64,000 nucleotides of DNA, taken from positions 1 through 64,000 of the forward strand of contig CAIKXV010000197.1 of NCBI GenBank assembly GCA_903831455.1. Reading direction: 5' to 3'. Both the position numbers and the translations under genes were made by a program. Source of the stretch: an uncultured Pseudomonadota bacterium (lineage in GTDB: Bacteria; Pseudomonadota; Gammaproteobacteria; Burkholderiales; CAIKXV01). The notes under the pieces are model-generated. The model was not told the origin of the DNA. It ran no database searches and saw only the letters and a program-made list of their open reading frames with translations. Of this stretch, positions 36,414 to 45,520 are shown piece after piece. Every line of letters starts with the position of its first letter. Within the stretch, counting starts at the first letter, position 1.

Positions 36414-39161
36414 ATGGCCCGATCCCTTTCCCGGGCGGACGCCGCGAGCGTGCGTCGCGTGCTTCGCGTCGGCGACGCCGAGCACGACTACTTCAGCCTG
36501 GCCGAGGCGGCTGGGATCGGCCTGTCCGGGATCGAACGCCTGCCCTACACGATCAAGGTGATGGCGGAGAACCTGATCCGCCAGCGTGCGCTCGGCCAGT
36601 CCGGCCCGGAAGACCTCAACGGCTTCGTGCGGTGGCTCGCGCAGCGCGACGACCCTCGCGCCTCCGATCGCATGGAATGCGAGATCGGGTTTCGCCCGAC
36701 GCGCATGATGATGCCCGACTCCTCCGGTATCACCCTGCTCGGCGACCTCGCCGCGATGCGCGACGCGATGGTCGAGCTGGGCGGCGACCCGTCACGGATC
36801 AACCCGCAGATTCCGCTCGACTTCATCGTCGATCATTCGGTGATGGTCGAAGCGCAGGGACGCGCGGATGCACTGGCCTTCAACATGCAGCGCGAGTTCG
36901 AGCAGAACCGCGAGCGCTACGAGTTCCTGCGCTGGGGCAGCCGGGCGTTCGACAACCTGCGCGTGTTCCCGCCGGGCTCGGGCATCCTGCACCAGATCAA
37001 TCTCGAGTACCTCGCCCGCGTGGTGTCCACCGCCCAGACGGGAGGCCGCAGTCTCGCCTTTCCGGACTCGCTGATCGCGATGGACAGCCACACCGCGATG
37101 ACCAACGCGCTGGGCATCGTCGGCTGGGGCGTCGGCGGGCTGGAAGGCGGCACGGTGGCGCTCGGCGAGCCGATCTCGATCCTCGTCCCCGAGGTCGTGG
37201 GCTGCCGACTGGTCGGTCGGCTGCCCGCGGGCGCGACGGCCACAGATCTGGCGCTCACCCTCACGCAGGCGATGCGCCACCACGGCGTGATCGCGAAGGT
37301 GGTCGAGTTCTTCGGCCCGGGCGTGGACACGCTCACGCTGCCCGAGCGGGCGACGCTATCCAACATGTCGCCGGAGTACGGGGCGAACATGGGCTTCTTC
37401 CCGGTCGATGCCGAGACGCTCGCCTATCTGTCGCTGACGGGCCGCGCGCCCGGGCAGGTGGCGCTGGTGGAGGCCTACTGCCGGGCACAGGGACTCTGGC
37501 GCGACGACACGCAGCCACTGCCCGACTATGCACAGGTGGTGGAGATCGACCTCGCGTCGATCGAGCCCTGCATGGCCGGTCCGGGTCGGCCGGACGCGCG
37601 CGTACCGCTCGCACAGGTGCCGGCGGCGTTCGCCTCGTCGATCGCGCCAACCGCGCCCGACGCGTCCGCCCGGATGCGCATGCCGCTTCCCCGCATCGCC
37701 GACACGCTCGGCGACGGCGATGTGGCGATTGCGGCGATCACCAGTTGCACCAACACCTCGAACCCGATGGTGATGATCGCCGCCGGCCTGCTCGCCCGCA
37801 ACGCTCGGCGCCGCGGGTTGAAGCCACCACCACGGGTGAAGACCTCGCTCTCCCCCGGCTCTCGCGTGGTGGCCGACTACCTCGAGCGCAGCGGCCTGCA
37901 GGCCGACCTCGACGCGCTGGGCTTCCAGGTGACCGGCTTCGGCTGCATGACCTGCATGGGCAATTCCGGTCCGCTGGCCGAGGACGTGCACGCAGCGATC
38001 GATGCGGCGCAGCTCGCGACCGTGGCGGTGCTCTCGGGCAACCGGAACTTCGATGCCCGCATCCACCCGAGCGTACGCGCGAACTTCCTCGGCTCGCCCC
38101 CGCTGGTGGTCGCCTGCGCGATCGCCGGCTCCGTCATGCGGGACCTCACCTGCGAGCCGCTCGGCCATGATCCGCACGGCCATCCGGTCTACCTGCGCGA
38201 GATATGGCCGGATGCACGCGAGGTCCGCGAGGTGCTGCAGACGACGCTCGACGCGAGCCTGTTCAGCGAACGCTATCGCACCCTGCTCGACGGCACGCCG
38301 CAATGGCAAGCGCTGCAGGCGCCCGACACCGCGCTCCACGAGTGGCGCCCCGACAGCCACTTCATCATCCGCCCGCCGTTCTTCGAGGGGATACCCGCCG
38401 CGCCGCCGCCGGTACCGCCGCTGCAGGGGGCCCGCATGCTGCTGATGCTGGGCGACATGGTGACCACGGATCACATCTCGCCGATCGGCGCGATTCCGGC
38501 CGATGGACCGGCGGGTCGCTACCTGCAGTCGCTCGGCGTCGCGCCGAAGGACTTCGTGAACTACGCGGCCCGGCGCCTGAACCACGAGGTGATGGTGCGG
38601 GGCACTTTCGCCAACCTGCGCCTGCGCAACGAGCTGACGCCCGGCGTGGAGGGCTCGTCGACGCGCCACCTGCCCTCGGGCGAGGCAATGTCGGTACACG
38701 AGGCCTCGGAGCGTTACCGCTCCGAGGGCGTGCCGCTCGTCGTGGTGGCCGGGCGGGAGTACGGCGCCGGATCCTCGCGCGACTGGGCTGCCAAGGGCAC
38801 GCGCCTGCTCGGCGTGCGCGCGGTGATCGCCGAGTCGTTCGAACGCATCCACCGGTCCAACCTCGTCGGCATGGGCGTGCTGCCGCTGCAGTGGCCTGCC
38901 GGCACGACGAGAAAGACACTCGGCCTGGTCGGCGACGAGACCTTCGATATCGACGCGCCCGCCGCCGCACTGGATCCGCGCGTACAGGTACCCTGCACCC
39001 TCCACCGACCGGACGGCAGCCGCGTCGAGCTCCTGCTGACCTCCCGCCTCGATACCCGCCTCGAGGTCGGGTATTACCGCAACGGTGGCATCGTCCAGTA
39101 CGTGCTGCGCAAGTTCCTGCGCAGCGCTTCCACGACCCGGTCCGAGGAGGCCCTCTCATGA
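36414..39161 (+). CDS. acnA: Aconitate hydratase (AcnA type)
   Basis: 915-residue aconitase/IRP-family enzyme interconverting citrate and isocitrate. The [4Fe-4S] cysteines are in AAITSCTNTSNP (near 443) and GFGCMTCMGNSGPL (near 509). Substrate-binding segments include DSHTAMTNALG near 223 and GAGSSRDWAAKG near 785. Four bases separate GGAGG from ATG 36414; the track start 36360 lacks a ribosome site. AcnA proteins average about 890-900 residues, so the length fits. The TGA stop overlaps the ATG of a Bug receptor gene (ATGA), implying coupled translation. This raises the possibility that it serves a dedicated tricarboxylate or methylaconitate-like uptake route rather than only the TCA cycle. 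TAGAAT at 36332 is a possible -10. Confidence 0.92.
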   Translation: MARSLSRADAASVRRVLRVGDAEHDYFSLAEAAGIGLSGIERLPYTIKVMAENLIRQRALGQSGPEDLNGFVRWLAQRDDPRASDRMECEIGFRPTRMMMPDSSGITLLGDLAAMRDAMVELGGDPSRINPQIPLDFIVDHSVMVEAQGRADALAFNMQREFEQNRERYEFLRWGSRAFDNLRVFPPGSGILHQINLEYLARVVSTAQTGGRSLAFPDSLIAMDSHTAMTNALGIVGWGVGGLEGGTVALGEPISILVPEVVGCRLVGRLPAGATATDLALTLTQAMRHHGVIAKVVEFFGPGVDTLTLPERATLSNMSPEYGANMGFFPVDAETLAYLSLTGRAPGQVALVEAYCRAQGLWRDDTQPLPDYAQVVEIDLASIEPCMAGPGRPDARVPLAQVPAAFASSIAPTAPDASARMRMPLPRIADTLGDGDVAIAAITSCTNTSNPMVMIAAGLLARNARRRGLKPPPRVKTSLSPGSRVVADYLERSGLQADLDALGFQVTGFGCMTCMGNSGPLAEDVHAAIDAAQLATVAVLSGNRNFDARIHPSVRANFLGSPPLVVACAIAGSVMRDLTCEPLGHDPHGHPVYLREIWPDAREVREVLQTTLDASLFSERYRTLLDGTPQWQALQAPDTALHEWRPDSHFIIRPPFFEGIPAAPPPVPPLQGARMLLMLGDMVTTDHISPIGAIPADGPAGRYLQSLGVAPKDFVNYAARRLNHEVMVRGTFANLRLRNELTPGVEGSSTRHLPSGEAMSVHEASERYRSEGVPLVVVAGREYGAGSSRDWAAKGTRLLGVRAVIAESFERIHRSNLVGMGVLPLQWPAGTTRKTLGLVGDETFDIDAPAAALDPRVQVPCTLHRPDGSRVELLLTSRLDTRLEVGYYRNGGIVQYVLRKFLRSASTTRSEEALS

Positions 39162-40150
39162 CATCCACCCCAGCCGGCATCCCTGCCCTCGCTGCGGCCT
39201 GCTGCCTGCTGCCGCTCGCAACGGGGGCCCATGCGCAACCGGCGCAGCCGGACTACCCGACGAAATCCATCCTGTTCATGGTGCCGCAAGCGGCCGGCGG
39301 GTCCACCGACACGCTCGCGCGCCTGATCGGCCAGCGACTGGGCGATGCGCTCGGCGTGACGATCACGGTGGAGAACCGTCCCGGCGCCAACGGCATCATC
39401 GGCACCGAAGCGGCGCTCAAGGCCGCGCCCAACGGCGGCACGCTGGTGGTGAGCGGCACCGGCATCATGGCGATCAACCCGTCGCTGTATCCGAAGTTGT
39501 CCTACGACCCGGTGCGCAACTTCGCCCCGGTGGCCAACTTCGGCTACTCGACCAGCGTGCTGGTCGCGCACCCGTCGCTGCCGGTGAAGACCATCGCCGA
39601 GGTGATCGCGCTGGCGAAGAAGAAGCCGGGCGCGATCAAGTTCGCCTCGGCGGGCGTGGGCAGCACGCCGCACCTGTCGGCCGCGCTGTTCCAGCACATG
39701 TCCGGCGTGGATATCCTGCACGTGCCGTACAAGGGCAGCACGCCGGGCGTGAGCGCCACCCTCACCGGCGAGACCGAGATCATGTTCACCGGGGTGGCCT
39801 CGGCGCTGTCGTTCATCAAGGCCGGACGCCTGCGCGCGATCTCCATCAACGGCCCCCGGCGCAGCCCCGCGCTGCCCACCGTGCCCACGGCGGGCGAGTC
39901 CGGCCTGCCCGGATTCGAGGCCGACTTCTGGATCGGCCTGTTCGCCCCGGCCGGTGTGCCCCGCCCCCTGATCACGCGCCTCAACGCCGAGGTGAACCGC
40001 ATCCTCACCGCCGAGGGCATGCGCGAGCGGCTCGGTGAACTGGGCGTGGATGCGGTGCCGGGCACGCCGGAGCAGTTCGGTGAACTGCTCGTGCGCGACA
40101 TCGATCGCTGGGCGAAGGCGGTGCGCGCGGCGGGCCTGAAGGGGGAGTGA
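39158..40150 (+). CDS. Bug-family receptor, translationally coupled to aconitase
   Basis: 330-residue periplasmic substrate-binding protein. The signal peptide ends near GAHAQP and is followed by YPTKSILFMVPQAAGGSTDT, VENRPGANG and LHVPYKGSTPG. Start ATG 39158 overlaps the aconitase stop by four bases (ATGA) and is preceded by GAGGAGG inside acnA, so the two proteins are made from one transcript. The usual PFPxGG loop is MVPQAAGG here. Given the coupling, citrate, isocitrate, aconitate or a related tricarboxylate is a plausible ligand (inference). No tctAB genes are visible. Confidence 0.93.
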   Translation: MTSTPAGIPALAAACCLLPLATGAHAQPAQPDYPTKSILFMVPQAAGGSTDTLARLIGQRLGDALGVTITVENRPGANGIIGTEAALKAAPNGGTLVVSGTGIMAINPSLYPKLSYDPVRNFAPVANFGYSTSVLVAHPSLPVKTIAEVIALAKKKPGAIKFASAGVGSTPHLSAALFQHMSGVDILHVPYKGSTPGVSATLTGETEIMFTGVASALSFIKAGRLRAISINGPRRSPALPTVPTAGESGLPGFEADFWIGLFAPAGVPRPLITRLNAEVNRILTAEGMRERLGELGVDAVPGTPEQFGELLVRDIDRWAKAVRAAGLKGE

Positions 40151-40160
40151 TCGGGCGTAT

Positions 40161-40187
40161 CGCCAGCCCCTCGCAGGGGGGCTGGCG
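40161..40187 (+). terminator. Terminator after the acnA-Bug operon
   Basis: CGCCAGCCCC pairs with GGGGCTGGCG, ten base pairs around a short loop, beginning ten bases past the Bug stop. There is no T tract, but position and stem strength support a terminator. Confidence 0.65.
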
Positions 40188-40249
40188 CGCCCGTACGCGA
40201 TCGGGTCCCAGGTGGTTGCCGGCGCAATGCCCCGAGGCGCACTGCGGCG

Positions 40250-40278
40250 GCGAGCGTGCAAGGGGAAAGCACGCTCGC
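40250..40278 (-). terminator. Terminator after the hypothetical gene
   Basis: GCGAGCGTGC pairs with GCACGCTCGC, a perfect ten-base stem with a nine-base purine loop, 26 bases downstream of the stop of the minus-strand gene at 40304. With the hairpin at 40161 it insulates two converging genes. Confidence 0.65.
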
Positions 40279-40303
40279 GCAACGGCCGCCCTGCCCGGCG
40301 GCT

Positions 40304-40831
40304 TCATCGGTAGCGCTTCAGCCCGGGGGACGCACGTGCAACGGTCTGATCGCGTTGCCGTTTCCGCTCCTGGCGGTCCTGGTGCCGCAGTTGCAGCTGA
40401 CGGAGTCGCTCGTTGCGCCGCGCTTCGACGGCCTGCGGCGCGTCGTACTCGGCCCGCCGTCGCCCTTCGGCCAACACCGCTCGATGGTGCATCTGCATGC
40501 GGCGGAACATCTCGCCACCCCAGCTGTCACCCAGGATCCGAGCCGTCTCCGGCTCGCCGATGGCCTTGGCCGCGTGGTACAGGATGCAGCGGATGTATCC
40601 GTCGAAATACCCACGCTCCCATCGCTCGATCTCCACGTCGGCAAGGCCATGGAGGATGCGGCGCTGGACATCGGCTTCGTCCGCGGGCACGCCCAGGTGC
40701 CGGGTGGCTCGCATGAGCGCGCGCTGCAATCCCTCGCGAAACTCCGTTGCCCTGCAAAAGCAGAAGACACGCGTGCACAGGTTTCGACGTTCGGTCTCGA
40801 ACAGATAGTCGAGCAGCCAAGGGTCGGACAT
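40304..40831 (-). CDS. Hypothetical protein (175 aa)
   Basis: I do not recognise this protein. It is soluble, starts MSDPWLLDYLFETERRN, has cysteines in RVFCFCRATEF near 25 and helical, charged central parts (DVQRRILHGLADVEIERWERG). It ends in a strongly basic Arg/Gln-rich tail (RLRQLQLRHQDRQERKRQRD). The residue mix, with Tyr, Phe, Trp, Ile and Lys, is unlike the Arg/Pro/Ala shadows, and a strong hairpin follows it, so I take it as real. GGGAGTGA precedes the ATG. Codon use seems less GC3-biased than its neighbours, which hints at acquisition. The antisense track ORF at 40256-40984 is rejected. Confidence 0.6.
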   Translation of the reverse strand: MSDPWLLDYLFETERRNLCTRVFCFCRATEFREGLQRALMRATRHLGVPADEADVQRRILHGLADVEIERWERGYFDGYIRCILYHAAKAIGEPETARILGDSWGGEMFRRMQMHHRAVLAEGRRRAEYDAPQAVEARRNERLRQLQLRHQDRQERKRQRDQTVARASPGLKRYR

Positions 40832-41512
40832 GATCGGTCACTCCCGGAGGGGCCGGTGGGATCCGATCCGGATCGATCATCGTGGCCGCCGAATCCCGCG
40901 CATCTGCGCCTCACGCAGCAGGAGGATGTCCGGAATGGCCCGGCGGACGAGGATACCCACGGCCCAGTTGAACTTCGCCGCTGATTCGGCCGGATACCGC
41001 TCGAGCCGGGTCAGGACGATCTGGAACCTTCACGCGACCGCGCGTGATATCTCGCCGAACTCGATCCGCCGATGCAGCGAGGGGTGCCGCCTGCCGGGGG
41101 TTGGTGCGCCCAGGCAGCCACGGCCGGCCGCAACGACCGGCGCCCCGATCGAAGACGCGCGGGATGCCCCGCCGTCTCCTGCGGACATGCGGGACGTCGC
41201 CGGACGGTCCGATGCGGGACACGCTCGCGGCCTGACGGCGGCACGGTGCCGCCATGCAGGGCGATCCTGCGTTCCCTTCGCCTCCGGTGCGACCTGGCCT
41301 GCCATCACGGACTCTCCGTGGGTCTGCTCGGCTTGCAGGTGGGCATCATGGCTGCCGGGCGACCCGCGGATACGCTACTCTAATTCCGGCAATCGAACCA
41401 GTCGGGTCGTACTGCCGGCCGCAAGGGCGCGCTCGATCGACCGGCTGCTCGCGTCCACGCTGCTGCCTCGTCCGCGCCCCGGCGCCATCGGCTTCCCCGG
41501 AGACCCGTCGCC
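40832..41512. other. Accessory intergenic region without a clear intact gene (681 bases)
   Basis: Between the hypothetical gene and the RDD gene. The track lists several ORFs on both strands, but all are Arg/Pro-rich except one minus-strand stretch, annotated separately at 40877-41077. A TCTAAT near 41379-41384 is a possible -10 for the RDD gene, leaving a leader of about 120 bases. Confidence 0.5.
40877..41077 (-). pseudogene. Possible interrupted small ORF
   Basis: In one minus-strand frame the translation looks protein-like on both sides of a single TGA at 41030-41032: LHRRIEFGEISRAVA, stop, RFQIVLTRLERYPAESAAKF and onwards to a stop at 40877. No ATG, GTG or TTG stands at a sensible place before the second half. 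It lies 45 bases upstream of the hypothetical gene on the same strand, so it may be a decayed operon partner. A TGG-to-TGA change would explain it. Confidence is low because the stretch is only about 65 codons. Confidence 0.25.
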
Positions 41513-42670
41513 ATTCGCACGCCCGCCCAACCACCACCCGACTACGCCGGCTTCCGGGTACGCGCCGTCGCAGCACTGATCGACCTGCTGCTGCTCGTCA
41601 CCGTGTCCGCCGTGCTGCTCACCTACGTGTACGGGTGGACATACTGGACCCGGCCTTCGGGCGCGCTCACCGGCATCGGCGAGCTCCTGATCGTGGGGCT
41701 GGTGCCGCTGGCGATCGCCATCGGACTGTGGTGCTTCAGGCAGGGCACCCCGGGGCAGATCGCCCTCTCCCTGGGCGTGGTCGACGAGCACACCGGCGAG
41801 CCGATCTCCGCAGGCCAGGGGCTCATCCGGGCCGTGGCCGGCGTGCTGTCGGCGATCCCCCTCGGGCTGGGCCTGCTGTGGATCGCGTTCGATCCGAAGA
41901 AGCAGGGCTGGCACGACAAGCTTGCAGGCACGGTAGTCCTCACCGGCGTGGAGATGCCGATGCGCGGGCGAGACCAGGGCCGGGTGATGCGGCGAGATCG
42001 CCGTCCCCTGCCCCGGGACACCGACGAAGACACGGTCCTGCCGCTGCCCGACGCCGACCTCGAGTGGACCTCGGCCGTGGCGCTCGCGCGCAGCGACGGG
42101 TTCGGGCAGATCGTCGCCGCCCTGCTGCTGGCCCTCGCGGGCATCGGCGCCCTCGTCTATGCCGGGCCGCTGCGTGAAGTCGGCCCGTGGGCGATCGCCA
42201 TCGCGGCGGTGGTGTTTCTCGCGCATGCGGCGGGGCTGGTCATGGGATGGCGCAGCTCGCTGTCCTTCGGCCTCGCCCTCTTCGCGCTGCTGGGGCTGGG
42301 CTCCCTCGGCGCGGGCGCGTGGTTCTTCACGCGCCTGCCTGGAACAGCCGGTTGGGAGTTCGTTGGCTACCTCTTCCTGGGGATCGTCACCTGGGTCATC
42401 GGGGCGGCGTCCTGCGCGGTCGGCGTGGCGTTATGGCAAAGCCGGAGTTCCTTCAGGGGCGACGGACGCGGTACCCGCGGCGCCCTCTTCGGGACCGTGG
42501 TGTCGCTGGTCGCGCTGGCGTGGGCGAGCCATGCCCTCTTCCAGTTCTACCGCACGTGCGAGAAGGCCAGGCCCGGGGCGAGACCGCCGGCCTGTGCCGT
42601 GCTGGGCGCCGCCTCGGGACCCGTTCACCCACCGACGACGGCCTTTCCGCCGCCCTCGCCGCGCACCTGA
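41513..42670 (+). CDS. RDD-family membrane protein, probable ATT start
   Basis: About 385 residues. The N-terminal RDD domain reads PDYAGFRVRAVAALIDLLLL, then a second helix and GWHDKLAGTVVL, followed by a charged linker (about 155-185) and five further membrane segments. The track begins at an internal GTG (41603), which would delete the conserved first helix. The frame is open back to a TAA at 41381 but contains no ATG, GTG or TTG before the domain. ATT at 41513, with CGGAG about ten bases upstream, gives IRTPAQPPPDYAGF, the place where RDD proteins normally start. Alternatives are a mutated start codon or a frameshift. RDD proteins are linked to transport and ion homeostasis; the function here is unknown. 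Confidence 0.75.
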   Translation: MRTPAQPPPDYAGFRVRAVAALIDLLLLVTVSAVLLTYVYGWTYWTRPSGALTGIGELLIVGLVPLAIAIGLWCFRQGTPGQIALSLGVVDEHTGEPISAGQGLIRAVAGVLSAIPLGLGLLWIAFDPKKQGWHDKLAGTVVLTGVEMPMRGRDQGRVMRRDRRPLPRDTDEDTVLPLPDADLEWTSAVALARSDGFGQIVAALLLALAGIGALVYAGPLREVGPWAIAIAAVVFLAHAAGLVMGWRSSLSFGLALFALLGLGSLGAGAWFFTRLPGTAGWEFVGYLFLGIVTWVIGAASCAVGVALWQSRSSFRGDGRGTRGALFGTVVSLVALAWASHALFQFYRTCEKARPGARPPACAVLGAASGPVHPPTTAFPPPSPRT

Positions 42671-42694
42671 GTTCGCTGGCGCGGATCGAGCCGA

Positions 42695-44941
42695 TCACCC
42701 CTGTCGCGTCTTCAACCCTTGCAGCACCCGCGACGGCGTGAGCGGCAACCGCCGGAACCGCACTCCGGTGGCATCGAACACCGCGTTGGCGAGCGCGGCG
42801 CCGGTAGGCCCCTGCGACGCCTCGCCGGTACCGAGGAAGGGCGCGCCCGGGCGGTTGATCAGCACGACGTCCACCGGCGGCACCTCGGAGAAGGTGAGGA
42901 TCGGATAACTCGCCCAGTCCTCGGAGAGGATGCGGGTGTCGTCCATCTGCACCTCTTCCTTGAGCGTCCAGGAGAGCGACTGCACCAGCCCGCCCTCGAT
43001 CTGGTTGCTCACTCCGTCGGGGCTGACGATATGCCCGCTGTCGGCGCTGGCCACCGCGCGCAGTACGCGGATGCTGCCGCTGCGCGCATCGACCTCCACC
43101 TCCAGCGCCACCGCGCAGTAACCCGCGGTGTTCTTGTAGCGGGCGAACGCGATGCCCCGCCCGCGGCCGGACGCCCGCTTCCACGAGCTCCATCCGAAGC
43201 GCTCGGCGGCCGCGCGGATCGCGTCGCGGGCGCGTTCGTCCTTCAGGTGGCGCAACCGGTACTCGACCGGATCGGCGCCGGTCGCGCGCGCGAGTTCGTC
43301 CATGAACGACTCGATCGCGAACACGTTGCCGTATGCGCCCAGCCCGCGATGCGAGGACACCCGTACCGGCATCTCGGTGATGAAGTGCGTGAGCACGTTC
43401 TGGCCAGGAAAATCGTAGAGCGCGATGGCGTTGCGATCCGCCGCGTAGTTCGGCGGACCGTTGTTCACCGGCACGGGCTGCGGGATCGGCTTGGCGAGAT
43501 GGCCCGCCGGCAGCAGGTTGCCCGCCTGGTTGCCCGGTCGCGTGGTGTGCGGCGTCGACCAGAGCTCGAAGTCCCAGTCGAGAACGCTGCCCTTCGCATC
43601 CAGCGCCGCGCGGGTGCGGATCAGCATGGCGGAGCCATAGGGCTCCCAGCGGTGCTCCTGCTCGCGCGTGTACTGCAGGCGCACCGGGCGCCCGGGCACC
43701 TGCACCGCGAGCAGCGCGGCATCGGCGGCGGCGTCATCGGCGAGGTTGTGGCCGTAGCAGCCCGCGCCCTGCACGTGCTGCAGCCGAACGCGCTCGCGCG
43801 GCAATCCCAGCAGGCCCGCGATCGCGGTGGCGGTCTCGAACACCGACTGGCTGTGGGTCTGCACCACGAGGGTGCCATCGGTGCCCATCGTCGCCACCGC
43901 AGCGGACGTGCCGATCGAGGCGTGCATCTGGTAGGGACGGAAGTAGGTCGCCTCCACCGTTCGCGCGACTTCGCCGGGCGTGGTGCGGGGCTGGCGCCGG
44001 GTGGGGATGTCGCGCGCGATGGGGGCCGAGCGCAGCCACGCCTCCACGCCGTCGGTGCGCGGCAGCACCGCCGGCGTGTCCCAGCGGCAACTCTTCGCAA
44101 GCGCATCGGCGGCGGCATTTGCCTGCGATTCGCGCTGCGCGATCACGCCCAGGAAGCTGCCGTCGCGCACCACCTTCACCACGCCGGGCATGCGCTCGAC
44201 CGCGGCGGTGTCCGCCGACAGCAGCCGGGCGCGATAGGTCGAGGGGCGCACCACCCGCCCGAACAGCAGCCCCTCGGGGCGCAGTTCCTGGACGAACATC
44301 GACTGGCCGAGGATCTTCGGGGTGAGGTCGACCCTGGGAACCGAGGTGCCGATGTAGCGATGCCCCGAAGCTTTGAGCGCGACCTTGCCGGTGGCCTCGC
44401 GCCGCAGCTCCTCGCCGGCGGGGAGATCCCAGTAGCTCGTCCGTGCACCGGACGCGGCGACGATCGCCGCATCCTCCACCCGCAGGCTCGTCGCGGGCAC
44501 GCCCAGGCGCGTCGCCGCCAGTTCGAGCAGCGCGGCGCGCACCTCGGCCGCCGCGTGGCGCACCGCGGTGGCGCAATCGGGCATCGAGAACGAGCCCGCG
44601 GTCGTCCCCTCGTTGGGCACCAGCGCGGTGTCGCCCGAGACGATGCGCACGCGCTCGAGGTTCACGTCCAGCTCGTCCGCGCACACCTGCGCCACCGCGG
44701 TGAGGATGCCCTGCCCCAGTTCGACCTTGCCCACCATCAGCAGGATCGACCGATCGGCCGGCTGCACGCGGATCCAGGCGTCGAGCCGCCGGTGGCGCTG
44801 GAGGTTACCCGGCAGCCTCGGCGGTGACGCCGTTGCCGGGACCTGCGCGAGGCCCGCCTCCAGGGGAATGGCGAAGGCGAGCGTGAAGCCACCCGTCTGC
44901 CGCAGGAATCGCCTGCGGTCGCTGCGTTCGAGTCCGTCCAT
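42695..44941 (-). CDS. Molybdopterin-binding subunit of a xanthine dehydrogenase-family hydroxylase (IorB-like)
   Basis: 748-residue large subunit of a two-component molybdenum hydroxylase. The Tat signal SDRRRFLRQTGGFTLAFA at the N-terminus predicts export of the folded complex. MoCo-binding segments include KVELGQGILTAVAQ near 75, and the catalytic Glu lies in GTGEASQGPTGAALANAVFD near 704. Length and order match isoquinoline 1-oxidoreductase beta and aldehyde dehydrogenase relatives. Its ATG is one base after the stop of the (2Fe-2S) subunit gene, so the two are translationally coupled. No cytochrome c electron acceptor is adjacent. Substrate unknown: aromatic N-heterocycle or aldehyde. 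Confidence 0.92.
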   Translation of the reverse strand: MDGLERSDRRRFLRQTGGFTLAFAIPLEAGLAQVPATASPPRLPGNLQRHRRLDAWIRVQPADRSILLMVGKVELGQGILTAVAQVCADELDVNLERVRIVSGDTALVPNEGTTAGSFSMPDCATAVRHAAAEVRAALLELAATRLGVPATSLRVEDAAIVAASGARTSYWDLPAGEELRREATGKVALKASGHRYIGTSVPRVDLTPKILGQSMFVQELRPEGLLFGRVVRPSTYRARLLSADTAAVERMPGVVKVVRDGSFLGVIAQRESQANAAADALAKSCRWDTPAVLPRTDGVEAWLRSAPIARDIPTRRQPRTTPGEVARTVEATYFRPYQMHASIGTSAAVATMGTDGTLVVQTHSQSVFETATAIAGLLGLPRERVRLQHVQGAGCYGHNLADDAAADAALLAVQVPGRPVRLQYTREQEHRWEPYGSAMLIRTRAALDAKGSVLDWDFELWSTPHTTRPGNQAGNLLPAGHLAKPIPQPVPVNNGPPNYAADRNAIALYDFPGQNVLTHFITEMPVRVSSHRGLGAYGNVFAIESFMDELARATGADPVEYRLRHLKDERARDAIRAAAERFGWSSWKRASGRGRGIAFARYKNTAGYCAVALEVEVDARSGSIRVLRAVASADSGHIVSPDGVSNQIEGGLVQSLSWTLKEEVQMDDTRILSEDWASYPILTFSEVPPVDVVLINRPGAPFLGTGEASQGPTGAALANAVFDATGVRFRRLPLTPSRVLQGLKTRQG

Positions 44942-44942
44942 C

Positions 44943-45398
44943 TCAGCCTCCCCGCGCCGCGCGCAGCACCGCGCGCACGATCCGGTTGTGCGCCCCGCAT
45001 CGGCACAGGTTGCCATCGAGCGCGGAGCGTACCTGCGCATCGCTGGGCTTCGGGTTGCGCTGGAGCAGCGCCTGCGCCTGGAGGATGATCCCGGAGGTGC
45101 AGTAGCCGCACTGCGCGGCCTGCTCGTCGATGAATGCCTGCTGCAGCCGGCCCGGGCGTCCGCCTTCGGTGAGGCCCGCGAGGGTCGTCACCGTGCGTCC
45201 ATCGGCCGCCGAGAGCGGCAGCACGCAACTGCGCACCGGGTTGCCGTCCATGAGTACCGTGCACGAACCGCACTGCGCCTTGCCACAGCCGTACTTCGGC
45301 CCGTCGGCCCCGAGGTCGTTGGCGAGCACCTGCAGGAGCGGCTCGCTCGCGGGCAAGTCCACCTGCACGGCGCGCCCGTTCAGCGTGAAGCGGGTCAT
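44943..45398 (-). CDS. (2Fe-2S)-binding subunit of the molybdenum hydroxylase (IorA-like)
   Basis: 151-residue electron-transfer subunit carrying two [2Fe-2S] clusters. The plant-ferredoxin-type cluster is formed by YGCGKAQCGSCTVLMDG plus VRSCVL (residues about 40-62). The second cluster is formed by QCGYCTSGIIL (about 100) and the CRCG motif near residue 137. It passes electrons from the MoCo site of its partner to an external acceptor. AAGGAGG lies five bases before ATG 45398, an ideal ribosome site; the track start at 45542 is wrong. It is first in the two-gene operon and divergent from the exchanger gene across 122 bases. Confidence 0.93.
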   Translation of the reverse strand: MTRFTLNGRAVQVDLPASEPLLQVLANDLGADGPKYGCGKAQCGSCTVLMDGNPVRSCVLPLSAADGRTVTTLAGLTEGGRPGRLQQAFIDEQAAQCGYCTSGIILQAQALLQRNPKPSDAQVRSALDGNLCRCGAHNRIVRAVLRAARGG

Positions 45399-45520
45399 GG
45401 GTTCCTCCTTCGGTGGCCGGCTCGCGGGGACGCAGCGGCGGGCTTGTACTGTTCTGGCCGACATTCTATCGTCTGCGCGCGGCGGGGCAACCGCTCCGCC
45501 CCGCCTACCGGAGTCCGCTC

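Noticed and set aside
40256-40984. 242-residue plus-strand ORF opposite the hypothetical gene
   Set aside because: The minus-strand frame has better amino-acid composition, a ribosome site and a downstream hairpin; this one is its shadow.
41030-41032. TGA as a recoded selenocysteine codon
   Set aside because: No selenocysteine-insertion hairpin pattern, no known selenoprotein motif around it and no start codon for the frame; decay is simpler.
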